A stretch of 64,000 nt of DNA from Branchiostoma floridae (taxonomy: Eukaryota > Chordata > Leptocardii > Amphioxiformes > Branchiostomatidae). The notes under the pieces are model-generated. The model worked only from the letters and a program-made list of their open reading frames with translations, ran no database searches and was not told where the DNA came from. A program made the translations under genes and the position numbers. Below are positions 24,101 through 35,403 of the stretch, piece by piece; the first letter of the stretch is position 1, and every line of letters starts with the position of its first letter. The stretch covers positions 3,818,520 to 3,882,519 of the forward strand of contig NC_049979.1 of the NCBI RefSeq assembly GCF_000003815.2. Direction: 5' to 3'.

Positions 24101-27100
24101 ATGGATATATGTTTGTTACCTTTTTTGTCATCCAAACAAACAAACAAACAAACAAACAAACAAACAAACACCAACCTTCTCCCCAGCCAGTGCTTTGTTC
24201 TCCTCGAGAAGCCGGTCGCGTTCCTTCCTCAGCTCCGACGCCTCCTTCATGTGATAACTCAGCGCCTCATTCAGCCTCACATTCTCCTTGTACACCGACC
24301 GCGTCGTCTCGTCAAGTTTCCTGCCGGGCGTTAGAGACTAAGTTAACGTTCATCATCACCACAGAACAAAGAGGTTATAGGCAGATATGAACTCCTTGCA
24401 CTTACTAAAACTTTGGGTTTCTACTTAAGGTAAATCAGTCATTCTCTAGGAAAAAAACGTCTTGTCTCTCTATTGTAGTTTTCCTTCTTTTTTTATTTTA
24501 TTTTGTTACACCCCCATTTTTTTAATTTTGTTACACCCCCATTAAAACTCCACGGGTGTCTGAAGCATTTTCAAGTTGCTAGTGGTAGCGAAATAAAGCT
24601 TCGCTAGGGCTCAAGTTGTGGCAAGCATACTTACTCTTCTTGATAAGTGTGTTTGGTCCTTTTACATGCAGAGGTTTGATGCTCGAGGCTAATCCCTGGA
24701 GCTACCTCAGACAGATGTTGTAGGTAACTATAAAAGCTACTCAAATTTTTTCTCTGTACTGCTTCAAACAAATGTACACATGAAGACTTACTCGATAGCC
24801 TCTGTGTGTGCTCTTTCTGCCAACTCAGCAATCTTCTGACTGGCCTCCTGCTGTAGCTTGATCTGTGAACACAGGACTTTACATCAGTAACATTCACGAT
24901 GAACCCACGGTCAACATTCAGAACTCCTCAAGCAAACAAATGACATGAAATGAGTTGTTGTTTTTTATTGTTGTTCTCACCTTTTCTTCGAAGAACTTGT
25001 GCTCCATCTTGGACAGGTTGTGTTTGTGCTCCTTGTTGGCCATGAAGAGTTGGTCTTTGATCTGAAATGGTGGAAATTCAACATGAAATGTTGAGTTGCA
25101 TATCAAATTGACACAAAACTGATAGCAGTGACTGGAATCTGTCTTACAAAGCCTTTCATCAATTTATTGATTATGGATTAAGATTTATTGCTTATGATTA
25201 TTGATGTGCCAATCAATCAATTCACGTACTGACTGGTTGGTTCAAAGATGGATGGATCGATTGATCCATAGGTTGATAAGTCAATCAATAACTGATTTCT
25301 CTGTCAGTAAATAAATACTGAATTATCAATCTATTGCTCGACTGATTGATCAGCCAATGGATTGATTACTCGATTGATTGATTGATTACTTCTTCCCGGT
25401 GCTTCTGCGTCTGTAACTACCAAACTCAGTTACTTCACCAGAATGTCTTAAGATAGGTTTCAAAAGCATTTATTCATTGACCAATCAACCTGTGGATTGA
25501 TTGATTAATTGATTGACAGATTAATTCCCACACCTCGTCCAGGTCCTTCTGCATCTGCGCCCGTTTGCGGCGGAACTCCTTGACGAGTTTGAGCTCGCTC
25601 TGCATGAGCTTGACCTCGCTGTCCTTCTCGCCGAGCCGCTCCTCCAGACCGTTAATCTGGGCGCTGAACTCCTCGATCTGTTGGGAGCGGAGAAAAACAT
25701 TTCAGATCTTAATTAACCCTTAAACTGCCAAGTGCAAATATATCAAGCACACATATATATGCCCAGTGTACCGCACCGGAATATATCCGGGATAGCATAT
25801 TCCCCCGAAGTAGCAGCTTTGCAGGCGTGTAGCGCACGAAGCCTGGCACTTATAGCATTTTATAGGGCTAAAACTCTGGCAGTTTAAGGTTTAAACTATA
25901 AGTATTTCAAGTCTGTTCTTTAAAGTTTGCATACGGTAACTACTATTGCATGTTGCTACAGTAACTGTTTACTCGGGCATCATCAGCATCATCATTCACT
26001 GTGTTCTACATCTACAGTCTTTGAAAAGTCCTGCAGCTGCATTCAGTCTTTCTTCATCTTTCTCCACTGTGCTCTGCTTCCTGCAAGCTTCCTTGTAGAA
26101 GGGCCTCACCCTCTGAGCTTTAGGTCTGCTTTCAGCAAGCAAGGAAAAGCAGTAAAGATCACAACTAAAACTGAACTCCAGTTAGAAGCTCTGAAGAAGG
26201 TGTCTGTCTCTCAAAACATAAACTACAATGTACTATTTATGCCAAATAGCAGTTACTCAAACAACTGGATATGAGTTTGGAAACGGTCAGATGCTTCAGA
26301 CAGCATCCACTGTCAAATCATATCCTGTTGCATGAGTAACTGCTATTTGGTGTATCTTATCACCTGGAAACTTCATCAAAGTAACATCAACTTAGACAGC
26401 TATTTCGTCAAGAGATGGTTTCAGTAGATACAGGTGTGATACTGAAGGTGGCCTTACCAGCTTTTCCTTGTCCTTCCTCCCCTCCCTCTTCATCTCTTTC
26501 ACCTGGTGCTGCAACTTGGTAATCTATGGACAAAAAAAATGATAAGTTACACTTTGATGAAAAACAGTTGGTATAAGTGCTTTAAGCATTGTAACTTTTT
26601 TTAACAATCTTTGGTGCACAAACTTAAATGTTAAGAGGGTCAAAAACTGATGGGTGAAGAAGTGGGTGAGTGTAACACGTGGTGCTAATCCACATAGACT
26701 AACATGTGAACAGTAACACGTATGCATAAGGAGAACAAAAAGGAGATCTAATGACCCTGACAGGCACAGGGATCTCTGGTAAGAGAATAATCCATTAATT
26801 GGAACCTTGCGAAGAGGTAGAAGAACGGTCAAAGACAAGACAGGATGCGTTGCTATGAGTGGTTAAAGAGAAAATGCAAGACAGCTGACCTGCTCGTCCT
26901 TTGTCTGGTCCTCCTTCCTTAAGAAGGAGATGACATCGATGGTGTCCTTCTCCGTTTGCTCCATGCTCGTCTGGAGTTTGTCATTCTCCAGCAGAAGAAA
27001 TTTAGCGTTCTCCCTACAAAAGCAAAGTTTTACACGATAGTATTTTAACTTTGCCTTAGATGTACAATAATCAAGTCTATTGTTTTCCTTCACACTTCAG

Positions 27101-28979
27101 TTACAAAGTTTTTACATGTTTTTACAACTTTATCTTCATCCACACACAAATACATTTAAATATGCAGATATGTCTTCAATATGCTTTAGCTATGCAGTTG
27201 TGTCTTAAGTATTACTTAGCCTAAGTTAGATATGCAAATAACATATCACTCCTCTTCATTGGGATATATAGAGTCCACAATAGGTCTGTGGATGTCATTT
27301 CGATGTTGCAGTTTTCCAGATTATGCACTTTTTCTTAACTGTTGCCATGTTTTAATAGCTCTGGCTATGACCAATGACATAGAATTTAAAAAAATCTTTA
27401 CTGTGTTTTCATTTCTTCCACATAACACACAAACTTGACAGCCAAGTGACAGCAGCTGGTTATATTACGCTGAAAGACCAGCCACACCTACCTTTGCGAC
27501 CATTAAATGCTTAGCACTCAAAAACTAGAATCTAGTTCTGAATTCAAGCCTGAATGTAACCGTCTGCCTGCTGCCCATCCCCATAGCCAATAGAGAACTA
27601 GTGCCCAAATGGCTACCTTTGCAAGCTGAAGGTTAACACCCACCTGAACTCCATCCGTGACTTCTCCGTCGCCTCCAGTCTCATCTCCCAGATCTTGGCG
27701 CTGGCCATCGCCTGGGCAACCACATCCTCCTTCTTCTCCTTGGAGACCTTCTCTCCCTTCTTCCCCTTCTTTCCCTTTCCCTTCCTGAAAGTGAAAGTGG
27801 AGGTCAAGTCATCTTCACTCCAAGTTGTAAAAAGAGAAAGTGACCTTGCACCACTTTAACTAATTCTGAAGAGATTCACTCCAACTAGTCGTGACGGAGA
27901 AGACAGATGCACTGTACCGAGCATTTACAGTTGTGATGTCTGTCTTGGGTCACACCAATGTCTTAGTATTTCCTTGGTACTCAAAAGTAATAATTGGCAA
28001 ATTCCAAGCAGATATTCAAATCTGACTTATTTTTGGTGTATTATGCCTGTTTTACAGGATTGTAATGAAGCACCAAAAATGAGATGAATCCTCAACATTA
28101 CATCGGCTTGGAGATTAGACCATCATAGTAACATGACCGTACACCAGCGCATATCACCATGCTTATTGATGGGCGTGGTGGGTTCTTTAACATATGTGAA
28201 AGGAAGGGTGTTTGAAGATTTTTTTTCTTGGAAACGCTACATTTTGAAACTTTTTGCATCTACACTTGAGTATCGAAAAATCTTAATCCATTGAATTGAG
28301 TTTATAAGAAAGTGCAACCAAGAAGGTGCAATTGAATTTCCTTGTTCTACCCATAAATGCAAAGTGGATTTGATTTGCATTACAGTATTAAACTGTTTCA
28401 TAGTATGCAATAAAATGGCCCATGTTTGTTGATAAGAACTTATATAAGAAGTTGTGAACTAAAGTGCATGAGGGAGGCTTTAAAAGACTCCACCCGATGC
28501 TGCACTACTCTATTGCTGTGGAAGTAGTAGAAATATCCTACAACCTATAGCATTGTGAGTAAGGACCTAAAGCAACTTGTCCTTCTGGAAGCATTTAAAT
28601 GGCATCAAACAAAAGGTGGTGCCACCGTCCTAGACTGAACCCCAAATCTTTCCTGGTTGAAATGTTTTACCATTGTACGAAGGTTGCTCCGTGAGATCTA
28701 AACCTCTGGCAAACCCCCGGGTAGCTGTCTACTAGTCTAAAAAGAACGGCAAAATCGGTTACGGCGTCCCACCACCACAGCTTGTGGCAAAATCGATACC
28801 TGGATTCAATAATAATATCGTCAAGTACGAATGAAGTCCATCGGGACCGGGAATTATGCCTTTGATTTATCAAAGATTTCAGACATTGAAAGCTTACTTT
28901 CTTTGATAGCATTGATCCACACAACTTACCCCTTCTTTCCCTTCTTCCCCTTCCCTCCCTTCTTGCCTTTCTTCGGCAT
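21111..28979 (-). CDS. BBOF1: Basal body-orientation factor 1 (CCDC176-like coiled-coil protein)
   Basis: Coiled-coil protein of motile-cilium basal bodies, needed to keep cilia aligned in multiciliated cells (family knowledge). Exons in transcript order: 28979-28930, 27784-27644, 27013-26890, 26523-26458, 25677-25534, 25061-24981, 24862-24792, 24320-24176, 23880-23812, 23272-23069, 22815-22748, 22214-22062, 21933-21754, 21279-21111. Phases all close, giving 554 residues (human about 529). The start is a very basic Lys/Gly tract (MPKKGKKGGKGKKGKK), as in vertebrate BBOF1. Exons 3-10 are almost entirely heptad-type coiled coil. Diagnostic blocks are EKDTIDVISFLRKEDQ, LQRVLDMKDREMKKVKRLA, RTEVERFFLDSLEYVKQEI and DLTWEQKEKVLRMLFAKMNG. 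Exon 13 ends at a GTTGGT donor, as does exon 8. The last exon encodes a low-complexity Pro/Ala/Ser tail that includes GEDGQLSLPPVDP. Confidence 0.95.
22444..22625. mobile_element. 182-bp TA-flanked MITE, copy 1 (BBOF1 intron 11)
   Basis: Ends are TACAGTCAAACCTGT and ACAGGTTTGACTGTA, a perfect inverted repeat bounded by TA, as expected for Tc1/mariner-like targets. The interior is built from repeated GGCCACCTGTC/TATAGTGGCCAC blocks. The copy at 44426-44607 has the same length and nearly the same sequence in opposite orientation. Confidence 0.88.
23226..23533 (-). repeat. Tandem duplication of the acceptor side of BBOF1 exon 10
   Basis: Unit of about 145 bases (23226-23370 and 23371-23533). 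The upstream copy (23371 on) still encodes LQQKVESLERSLSHMV and keeps a good acceptor (CCTCCACAG), but the rest of the exon and a convincing donor are missing. It is therefore a partial exon copy inside intron 9. Confidence 0.85.
24133..24170. repeat. (CAAA)n microsatellite next to a BBOF1 splice donor
   Basis: Nine or so CAAA units directly downstream (on the BBOF1 strand) of the exon 8 GTTGGT donor. Confidence 0.9.
25170..25530. repeat. Degenerate GATTGATT-type simple repeat tract (BBOF1 intron 5)
   Basis: Many scattered ATTGATTGATT and GATCAATC motifs, including both orientations, fill this intron. No gene signal. Confidence 0.6.
26238..26354. mobile_element. Complete short foldback MITE with CCAAATAGCAGTTACTC termini
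   Basis: Ends read TATGCCAAATAGCAGTTACT and AGTAACTGCTATTTGGTGTA, an inverted repeat with TA at both outer edges. Inside is the inverted pair ACTGGATATGA / TCATATCCTG. Partial relatives lie near 4165-4215, 8202-8240 and 39510-39590. Confidence 0.75.
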
Positions 28980-29080
28980 TTTGGTCTTTTTTTCGGCGAC
29001 CAACTCCCGTCTGAAAAGATTGATCAGCCGATCGGCTCCATTGTCCAACAAACTAACTTTTCTAAACACAAGATGGCGCC

Positions 29081-29093
29081 GTTGCCAGGCAAC
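29081..29093. promoter_or_regulatory. Perfect RFX X-box GTTGCCAGGCAAC
   Basis: Two complementary half-sites GTTGCC and GGCAAC separated by one A form an exact palindrome about 100 bases upstream of the BBOF1 start codon. X-boxes bind RFX factors and mark ciliary genes in metazoans (established knowledge). Confidence 0.85.
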
Positions 29094-29112
29094 TGTGTCA
29101 ACACTCGGGAAG

Positions 29113-29122
29113 TCTCGCGAGA
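29113..29122. promoter_or_regulatory. TCTCGCGAGA palindrome (ZBTB33/Kaiso-type promoter motif)
   Basis: Exact 10-base palindrome about 20 bases from the X-box. It matches the CpG-promoter element bound by ZBTB33 in vertebrates; factor identity here is inferred. Confidence 0.65.
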
Positions 29123-29160
29123 CTTGCCATATCCGGGATCGATGAGGATGAGGAGATACT

Positions 29161-30426
29161 TCCGGGTTATTGATCGACTGAAAGCATACACGCAGACTAC
29201 ATGAAGTTACCGGTATTTCCAGGTTTGCCGCTTCCCACTTGTCTTCAATAGCCCTCCGATTATCTCAAGATGTTCAAGACTTAGTTGGTAACGGAAGGAA
29301 GCCAAGACATCCACGGTAAGACAGGCGATCACTCTCATTTTTGCAAGTCTTATAAACTAGGTCATACTAAGTCTTGTACTCTCCAAGTCAAAGCAGAGGA
29401 GAGGCTCCGGCTGGTTTTTGACGTTTTTGACGCCTTTTTATGCGCCTTTGTCAGGCTGTCTTGTTATGTTTTCTTTTCTTCATCTGCCAATAAAAGACGT
29501 AAAAAAATCCGGATCGTAAATTCTGCTTACATGATCATGACAACGTAAACAAGATTCTCTCAGTGTCTTTTATGCTGTGTTTGGGTTTTGATTCTTTTTA
29601 AAAACATGAGAATGATTTTCTACAACATTTCAGGTGTTTCCCCAGGCTAGATATAATTTTGTATTGTATACCCTTTGATATATTGTGAATTAGAGTCTTT
29701 AGGCCAGAAACATAACCTAATGTCTAAAAATATGATGTGCTGCCCTGAGGTGTAGATGGAATGATACTCGTATCAATGGGTTTTACCAAGGAGGTTGGTT
29801 TTACAAACTTTTTAAGGTGTCACGAAACTGTGTCAATCCCTATTAATTATTAAATCCCTTGTGTTGTCATGCTCCAAACATTCCCCAGCCACGTGTTCTA
29901 CCATCCCAGGTCCACTGTGATTATAGGCCATACGAGCGATTGCGATTATGTCGCCATGTTACACAGTGGTAGGCAAAAAGCAGGTCTTTGGCAAAAGATT
30001 GATTTACGTATTATGATTTACATATGATGTAAGATGCTAATTTGGATATCAAGTTTTAATTCAATCTACTGACGCGTCCTGGTAGGCAGCAGCCGTCGAA
30101 TACCCCTTATATGAACAAACAACAGCGTTTGCTCTATGAATAAAACTACTAGAAAGTCCTATCCAAACTACCACGGACCATCATCTGGAGGTTTGCTTGT
30201 TTGCTGCCTTACATGTAAATGCTTGGATGCATAATAAGGAAGTTGTTTCACATGACTGATAAACTGCCTTGAGGCATAACACACCAGTTTCTAGCCTGTG
30301 TTTACACAATCTCTCAAATGCTGGGGTTAAGGACCCCCTCCCCGAGGTGGTGGCAACTGTGGCTGCTAGGAGCGTGATTTTAGTCAGGCTAACCAGTTTT
30401 GTACAGTAGGTACAAGATGTGTAAGA
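29161..30426. other. Intergenic DNA upstream of BBOF1
   Basis: Mostly AT-rich with no convincing gene. The open stretch 29285-29548 has no splice context or recognised similarity and is not called. Confidence 0.5.
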
Positions 30427-30427
30427 C

Positions 30428-30564
30428 TAATATCCAAGCAGATCTTGCGGTGGATTAAGACAGTAACATAAGCTGGGGAAGGAGTTTATAGCCGGCAGAG
30501 GAGTTTTATTCCACCGCTTATGATGTTACTGTCTTAAACCACCGCAAGATCTGCTTGGAGATTA
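30428..30564. mobile_element. Foldback MITE, TAATMTCCAAGCAGATC family, copy 1
   Basis: About 137 bases, nearly all inverted repeat: TAATATCCAAGCAGATCTTG pairs with CAAGATCTGCTTGGAGATTA, and the arms continue for about 45 bases. It is flanked on both sides by the perfect 9-bp direct repeat GTGTAAGAC (30419-30427 and 30565-30573). A 9-bp TSD with long TIRs is typical of Mutator-like elements. Confidence 0.88.
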
Positions 30565-31135
30565 GTGTAAGACCACTGCCACCAGACTGTAAGGTTTCAT
30601 CCACTCACACTGATATGAACCAAGAGTACTCTTTTTGATTTGTGTGGTGGACACTTAAACTTAAAGATAAAGGTGGACATTTTAATGCGGCCCATTATAT
30701 AACTTATACTAATTGAAGTTATGAGTTGATAACAATTCCGTTTAAATCCTCCTTTTGTTACCCGGCATCTGTGTCAGTGGGCTGGTTGGGTCATCCTCTG
30801 ATGGGTCTGAACAGGCCTTAGCCACGTGTTATATCAGCTCTAATATATTATCAGTGAACAGTTCCCAGAGCTGAACTACATGTTACATGTGTTATGTAAA
30901 TAAGTAAGTACCAGACATCATGTGCAGAACACTCCCTGTACATGTAGTTTACACTACAGTTCAATCACTATCCGGTTTATCATCAGTTGTTTCCCGCACG
31001 CTTGTTTTGGGTGGTAGACTGGCAGCCTGACATGTCACCCAGATATAGCAGAAACTGGGGACTAGTTTAAAAGTCTTGTTATTGTTCACCAGTACCTGAA
31101 ATCATGCGCTGAACATTCCCCATGCATGCTGCGAG

Positions 31136-31435
31136 TAATCTCCAAGCAGATCCTACGGTGCCATAAGATAGTATCAAAGCTGGCCAAGGAATGTAGCACA
31201 GCTAATGATTTTACGAGCAATTTATATCTTTATTGGGACAAGTTCATTGACCCGCGCACATCCCTGTAGGAGTTCCGTGCCAAACAGGAAGGAGGGCAAT
31301 TAACACCTACACAGTAAGCACAGTTTGATTAGGCAACAATTGGATGTTAATAGCCTTTGTTGAAACCGAGTGAAGCCAGATCCTACGGGAAGTTTGATAC
31401 TATACATTACGCACCGTGGATCTGGTTGGAGATTA
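31136..31435. mobile_element. Foldback MITE, TAATMTCCAAGCAGATC family, copy 2
   Basis: About 300 bases, starting TAATCTCCAAGCAGATCCTA and ending GATCTGGTTGGAGATTA. The direct repeat ATGCTGCGAG precedes it (31126-31135) and follows two bases after it (31438-31447), giving a TSD of 9-10 bases. Confidence 0.82.
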
Positions 31436-31754
31436 ATATGCTGCGAGCACAGTAGCCATCTTATGGTAACAGCTGACAGTTCTGTGATTCATTATTAGGC
31501 AAAGATCACGAGAAGCACTATAAAGATCAATTATTGTTTTCTTAAGCAAACAATAACACTTTATGAGGAGAAATGCTTGTAAAAACAAATGAATTCACTA
31601 AAAAAACTCAGACAGTTGGAGGTCTCAGGTGTGTTTATATTATAAATGCCTGAAGTGTTTGTAGATGCGAAGGTGTAGAAGGATGTGCACAGATCCTTCA
31701 CCTTAAAAAGCCACGTGTAGGCCTGCAAACAGTAGACCTGTTTGCAGGCATGCA

Positions 31755-31854
31755 NNNNNNNNNNNNNNNNNNNNNNNNNNNNNNNNNNNNNNNNNNNNNN
31801 NNNNNNNNNNNNNNNNNNNNNNNNNNNNNNNNNNNNNNNNNNNNNNNNNNNNNN
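31755..31854. other. Assembly gap of 100 N
   Basis: Exactly 100 undetermined bases, the usual placeholder for a gap of unknown size. The sequence just left of it is a perfect hairpin (see findings). Confidence 0.99.
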
Positions 31855-31987
31855 TTCGACGGCGAGCGACTGCCTACCATCGTCTTCCGAGGCAGACAGG
31901 AGTACTGAAGCTGGGCTGATTTTTCGTACGGTCAGGTCACAAAGACAAACACAACTTCTGATACAATGAGATGAAAGTTATATAATA

Positions 31988-32347
31988 AGGCCACACCAAT
32001 TTAATTTCTTGGTTCACGGATTCGCTCGCTCCTATTTTTTGGAAAATAAAATAAAAATAAAAATTACCACTCAGCAAATTTTCACCATTAATGAAACCAT
32101 TCACCAGCTTTCTGGTGTAGCAAAATATTATAAGCTCCTTAAAGTGTGGGTACAGGTGCTGTTACTGTACAATAATAGTGTTTTTGTACTTTTTTCAAGC
32201 TGACAACTTTTTTTCTTTATGTTTTGGATTAGCCGTTACCTTTACCCCAACCATTTTACAATTTTTATTTTTATTTTTATTTCGCCCTCTCGCTCCATAT
32301 TTTTTATGAAAAAATCCGTGAACCAAGAAATTAAATTGGTGTGGCCT
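31988..32347. mobile_element. 360-bp foldback element with AGGCCACACC termini
   Basis: Termini AGGCCACACCAATTTAATTT and AAATTAAATTGGTGTGGCCT are complementary for more than 35 bases, through TTCTTGGTTCACGGATT. Flanks read AAGTTATATAATA on the left and AAGTTGTATAATT on the right, an 11/13 direct repeat. A solo end of the same family lies in WDR43 intron 12. Confidence 0.85.
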
Positions 32348-33210
32348 AAGTTGTATAATTTGTTGTGCATGAAAGCAGCAGGACTTTGTCCCCTGTACTA
32401 CTTGATCCTCGGTCAGTGACATGTGTTCACTCCTTGTGTAAGTGGCTACATTGTGTCAGAGCATGCCTCCGTCACATGGACAGGTGGTGATCAGGTAAGC
32501 TGCTGGTGCCTAGTTCACAAGAAAGATCTAGAGGATATCATTACAGGTGTACTGTACTCCATGGGAGGCAACGGAAGGTATGTATGCTTTTAGCTTTAGT
32601 ATTGCTGGAAAACCACTGGGAATTCTGTTGTATATGACTTATGGTGCCCAATCTCTTTCAGTAGCTCCACCAAACCTTCCTACATGACTTACTAGTATAT
32701 TATTATCAGGAAAGCAGAATTCAACAAATTTGGGGTGACTATTCATTGCTTATTACTGCAGTCCAGAGAGGTAAACCCACGGCACAAATGTTTAAACCCC
32801 TTTGGTGGCCAAAAAAAACATGTATTTTCCCCGCTCTATTTGGATATGATTACTATTTGGCTAAATTGTACTGTTTTTCAGCCAGCATTGTTAGTCCTTG
32901 CTAGCTGTATTGTTAGACATTGCCAGCATTGTTTAATTTCATTCTCAGCATTATTAGACAGGAGGCTACATAGTAATGTTAGTCTGTTAGAAGTCTTCAA
33001 TGCATTTTATCTGTCATTCTGTGTTGTTTTTGTGGGTTATGTAAAAAGGAAACAAAGGTCACAAGGTGACCCTCTGAACCAAGGACGTTCTATCCCTTGT
33101 CTAAACTTAATCTTTTTATTAAACATTAGCGTACTAGTAGACAAGGCTGACTATAGCAGGTGGAATAGGCATGTCATTAACAGGAAAGGAAAAAAAACTG
33201 TTGAAACTAT
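32348..33210. other. Intergenic DNA, no gene recognised
   Basis: AT-rich. The open stretch 32735-33244 has low-complexity composition and no splice or family signal, so it is not called. Confidence 0.5.
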
Positions 33211-33214
33211 AAAA

Positions 33215-33690
33215 ACTCCATCCTATTTCTTCTTCCTCTTATGAATGAATATGAATTATAATACCATGTCAATTTTTGAGAGTCAGTCCTCTGGCAAAGT
33301 CAGTGTGTCAGATGTCAGGGCATCAGGAGGGGTGTGATTGGCTGGAAGTAAATCTAAGGTCTGTAATAAACTCCTATTTCTTCTTCCTCTTATAAATGAA
33401 TATAATTATACATGTCACTTTGTGAGAGAATCATTTAGCAAAGTCAGATGTCGGTGTGAGGGAGTCAGGAGGGTTTGACCCTTGTCTGGGTGTGATTGGC
33501 TGCGAGGAAAATAAGGTCTGTAATAAACTCCTATTTCTTCTTAGCTTCCTCTTATAAATGAATATAATACCATGTAACTTTTTGAGAGTCAGTCCTTAAG
33601 CAAAGTCAGTGTGTCAGATGTCAGTGTGAGGGAATCAGGAGGGTTTGACACTTGTCTGGGTGTGATTGGCTCCTGGCTCCTCACCAACTC
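33215..33690. repeat. Three-copy tandem repeat, unit about 165 bases
   Basis: Copies begin near 33215, 33376 and 33545. Each contains TAATAAACTCCTATTTCTTC, then TGAATATAAT, AGCAAAGTCAG, TCAGGAGG and GTGTGATTGGCT in the same order. The CCAAT-type GATTGGCT recurs in each. Confidence 0.8.
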
Positions 33691-35149
33691 TCCTGTAAGC
33701 TGATCTCACCACAGCAGCACCGCTGCTATATTTGGCAGCACGGCACCTGTCTCGTCTGTAATCAGTGTTGACGTTAACGCTGATCCTTGCTGACGGCACT
33801 GTTCATTACTAACCATACCATAACAGTTCCTGCTGCACACACCAGTCATTCAGGGTAGGAAATCCCCCCTCTTCCTGAAGAAATATTTGGCAGTTTTAGC
33901 TTGTTGTCTATCTTTCCTCCTTGGATCAGATTTTCTGTGCTGGATTTCATCCTTTGCACCAGGTCAGTGGTGGTCATTAGCTTGTTCATTCCTCTTTCAA
34001 ATGATACAAATGTTTTACATTGCTGTGCTTGCATTTTACATGTTATATTTTTACATGTTATATGGAGTGTGTCGACTAATGTGAATTGTGATGTATTTCT
34101 GCTGCTATGTCTGACAACAGTTGTTAATATCAGGTTAATGTCAGGACTTCATTACATTAAATAGCACTTGACATTTACTACTTAGCATTACATTTAGCAT
34201 TGATGTCTGAAAAAAGTTGTCAGCTGCCTCCAGAGAGCCTTTTGAATGTTTGTGTTTCTCGCCCATGACGAGAAAATAGATGAGAAAAAAATCATCAGTC
34301 AGCCTTTTGAAGGTTTGTGTTTCTCTGAAAAAATAATCCTTCAGACCTTGAACGTCATGAAGGTAGCAGGTCAGTCAAAGTCGTGTCATCAGATCTGACC
34401 TGCCCTCTGAAGGTCATCGACCTTGTGCTATTTACATGAACCTCTTTCAGCCTCTTGTTGCTAATTCAGTCCGGGTTTATGGTCCTTGTTACTCAGGTAC
34501 CGCAATAAACAGCCCCAGTGATTTCTTTGTATTGCATACCCGGTAAACTTCCTCATGGTGTAACACACCACCAGGTTTGCACTAAGAGTACAAGTTTAAG
34601 CAGCATATCCGGGCAGATTTATTTGATCCACGCATACCAGAAAGACCTTTTCGATAAGTGTGGTGAGGTCTTCTACGTCCTATCTGATGGACATTTCTCA
34701 CCAAAGTTACTGTAGGTACTGATTTTCACCTGACTGAAGAAATCAAATCTGTGTAAAGTGCCTTTGCCAAGGGCACATTGTCAGTGCATATCAGGGGGCA
34801 TATGAAGCCAGGACTACTGGACTTTGGTCTGCCAACACCCTACCAACCTGCTATGTGACACCACAATATCGGAGATTGTGACCTTCTTCACACCTAGGCT
34901 ACTAGAGTACGTTAATGAACCCAGCACACTTATCTCCTGACAGTGAGAGGTTGGGTAACCCAGACTACTCACCCCTTTGAAGCCTGTCTAAATAATGTAA
35001 CAAGAAGCTGAGTTCCTTACCCTGTAGCCTGACTAAATCATGCTCCTAGCAGCCTGTTTAAGTTACCAGAGTAGGCCAATGATCAGCCCCTGGTAGTGAG
35101 AGATTGTGTGACACAGGAGGTTATATATGGTATAAAACAGGATACTTAC
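33691..35149. other. Intergenic DNA, no gene recognised
   Basis: No convincing exon, RNA gene or transposon terminus seen. Scattered TGTGTTTCTC/AAAATAAT repeats near 34240-34340 only. Confidence 0.45.
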
Positions 35150-35403
35150 CCCTGCACCCCTGCGGACGAGGGCCCATGTGTGCTGTACCTGGCTCCGCCC
35201 TGGGAGACGCCCCGCAGGCCCGAGGTTCGCGAGGACGCGTAGCTTCCGTCGGACGTACTGGCACTCGATGTTCCACTCATGCTGGAGCTGCTGGAAGAAA
35301 CGGATAATCTCGCTGGCTTCACCATTTCTGGATACTTCAGCCCTCAACACCTGAGTTAATTCTCTGACAGATTTGGATACTCCCAGTTTACTGGCCAGCA
35401 AGT
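35150..35403 (-). CDS. Candidate orphan coding exon, function unknown
   Basis: An 84-codon open frame with natural-looking composition (ending in RKLRVLANLG-type helical sequence; earlier SEIIRFFQQLQHEWNIECQY) is bounded on the minus strand by an AG (GGGCAG) and by a strong donor GTAAGTAT. The region is more GC-rich than its surroundings. I do not recognise the family and see no partner exons nearby, so it may be an exon of a gene lying in or across the gap, a gene fragment, or chance. Confidence 0.3.

Larger units (their letters stand above)
28980..29160 (-). promoter_or_regulatory. BBOF1 proximal promoter / 5'UTR
   Basis: Within 180 bases upstream of the start lie a YY1-type AAGATGGCGCC (29070-29080), a perfect RFX X-box and a TCTCGCGAGA element. 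There is no TATA box. The X-box suits a ciliary gene. Confidence 0.7.

Noticed and set aside
31698-31969. Open frames crossing the N gap
   Set aside because: Artefacts of reading through undetermined bases.
32735-33244. 169-codon open frame in the intergenic region
   Set aside because: AT-rich, low-quality composition, no splice context and no recognisable domain.
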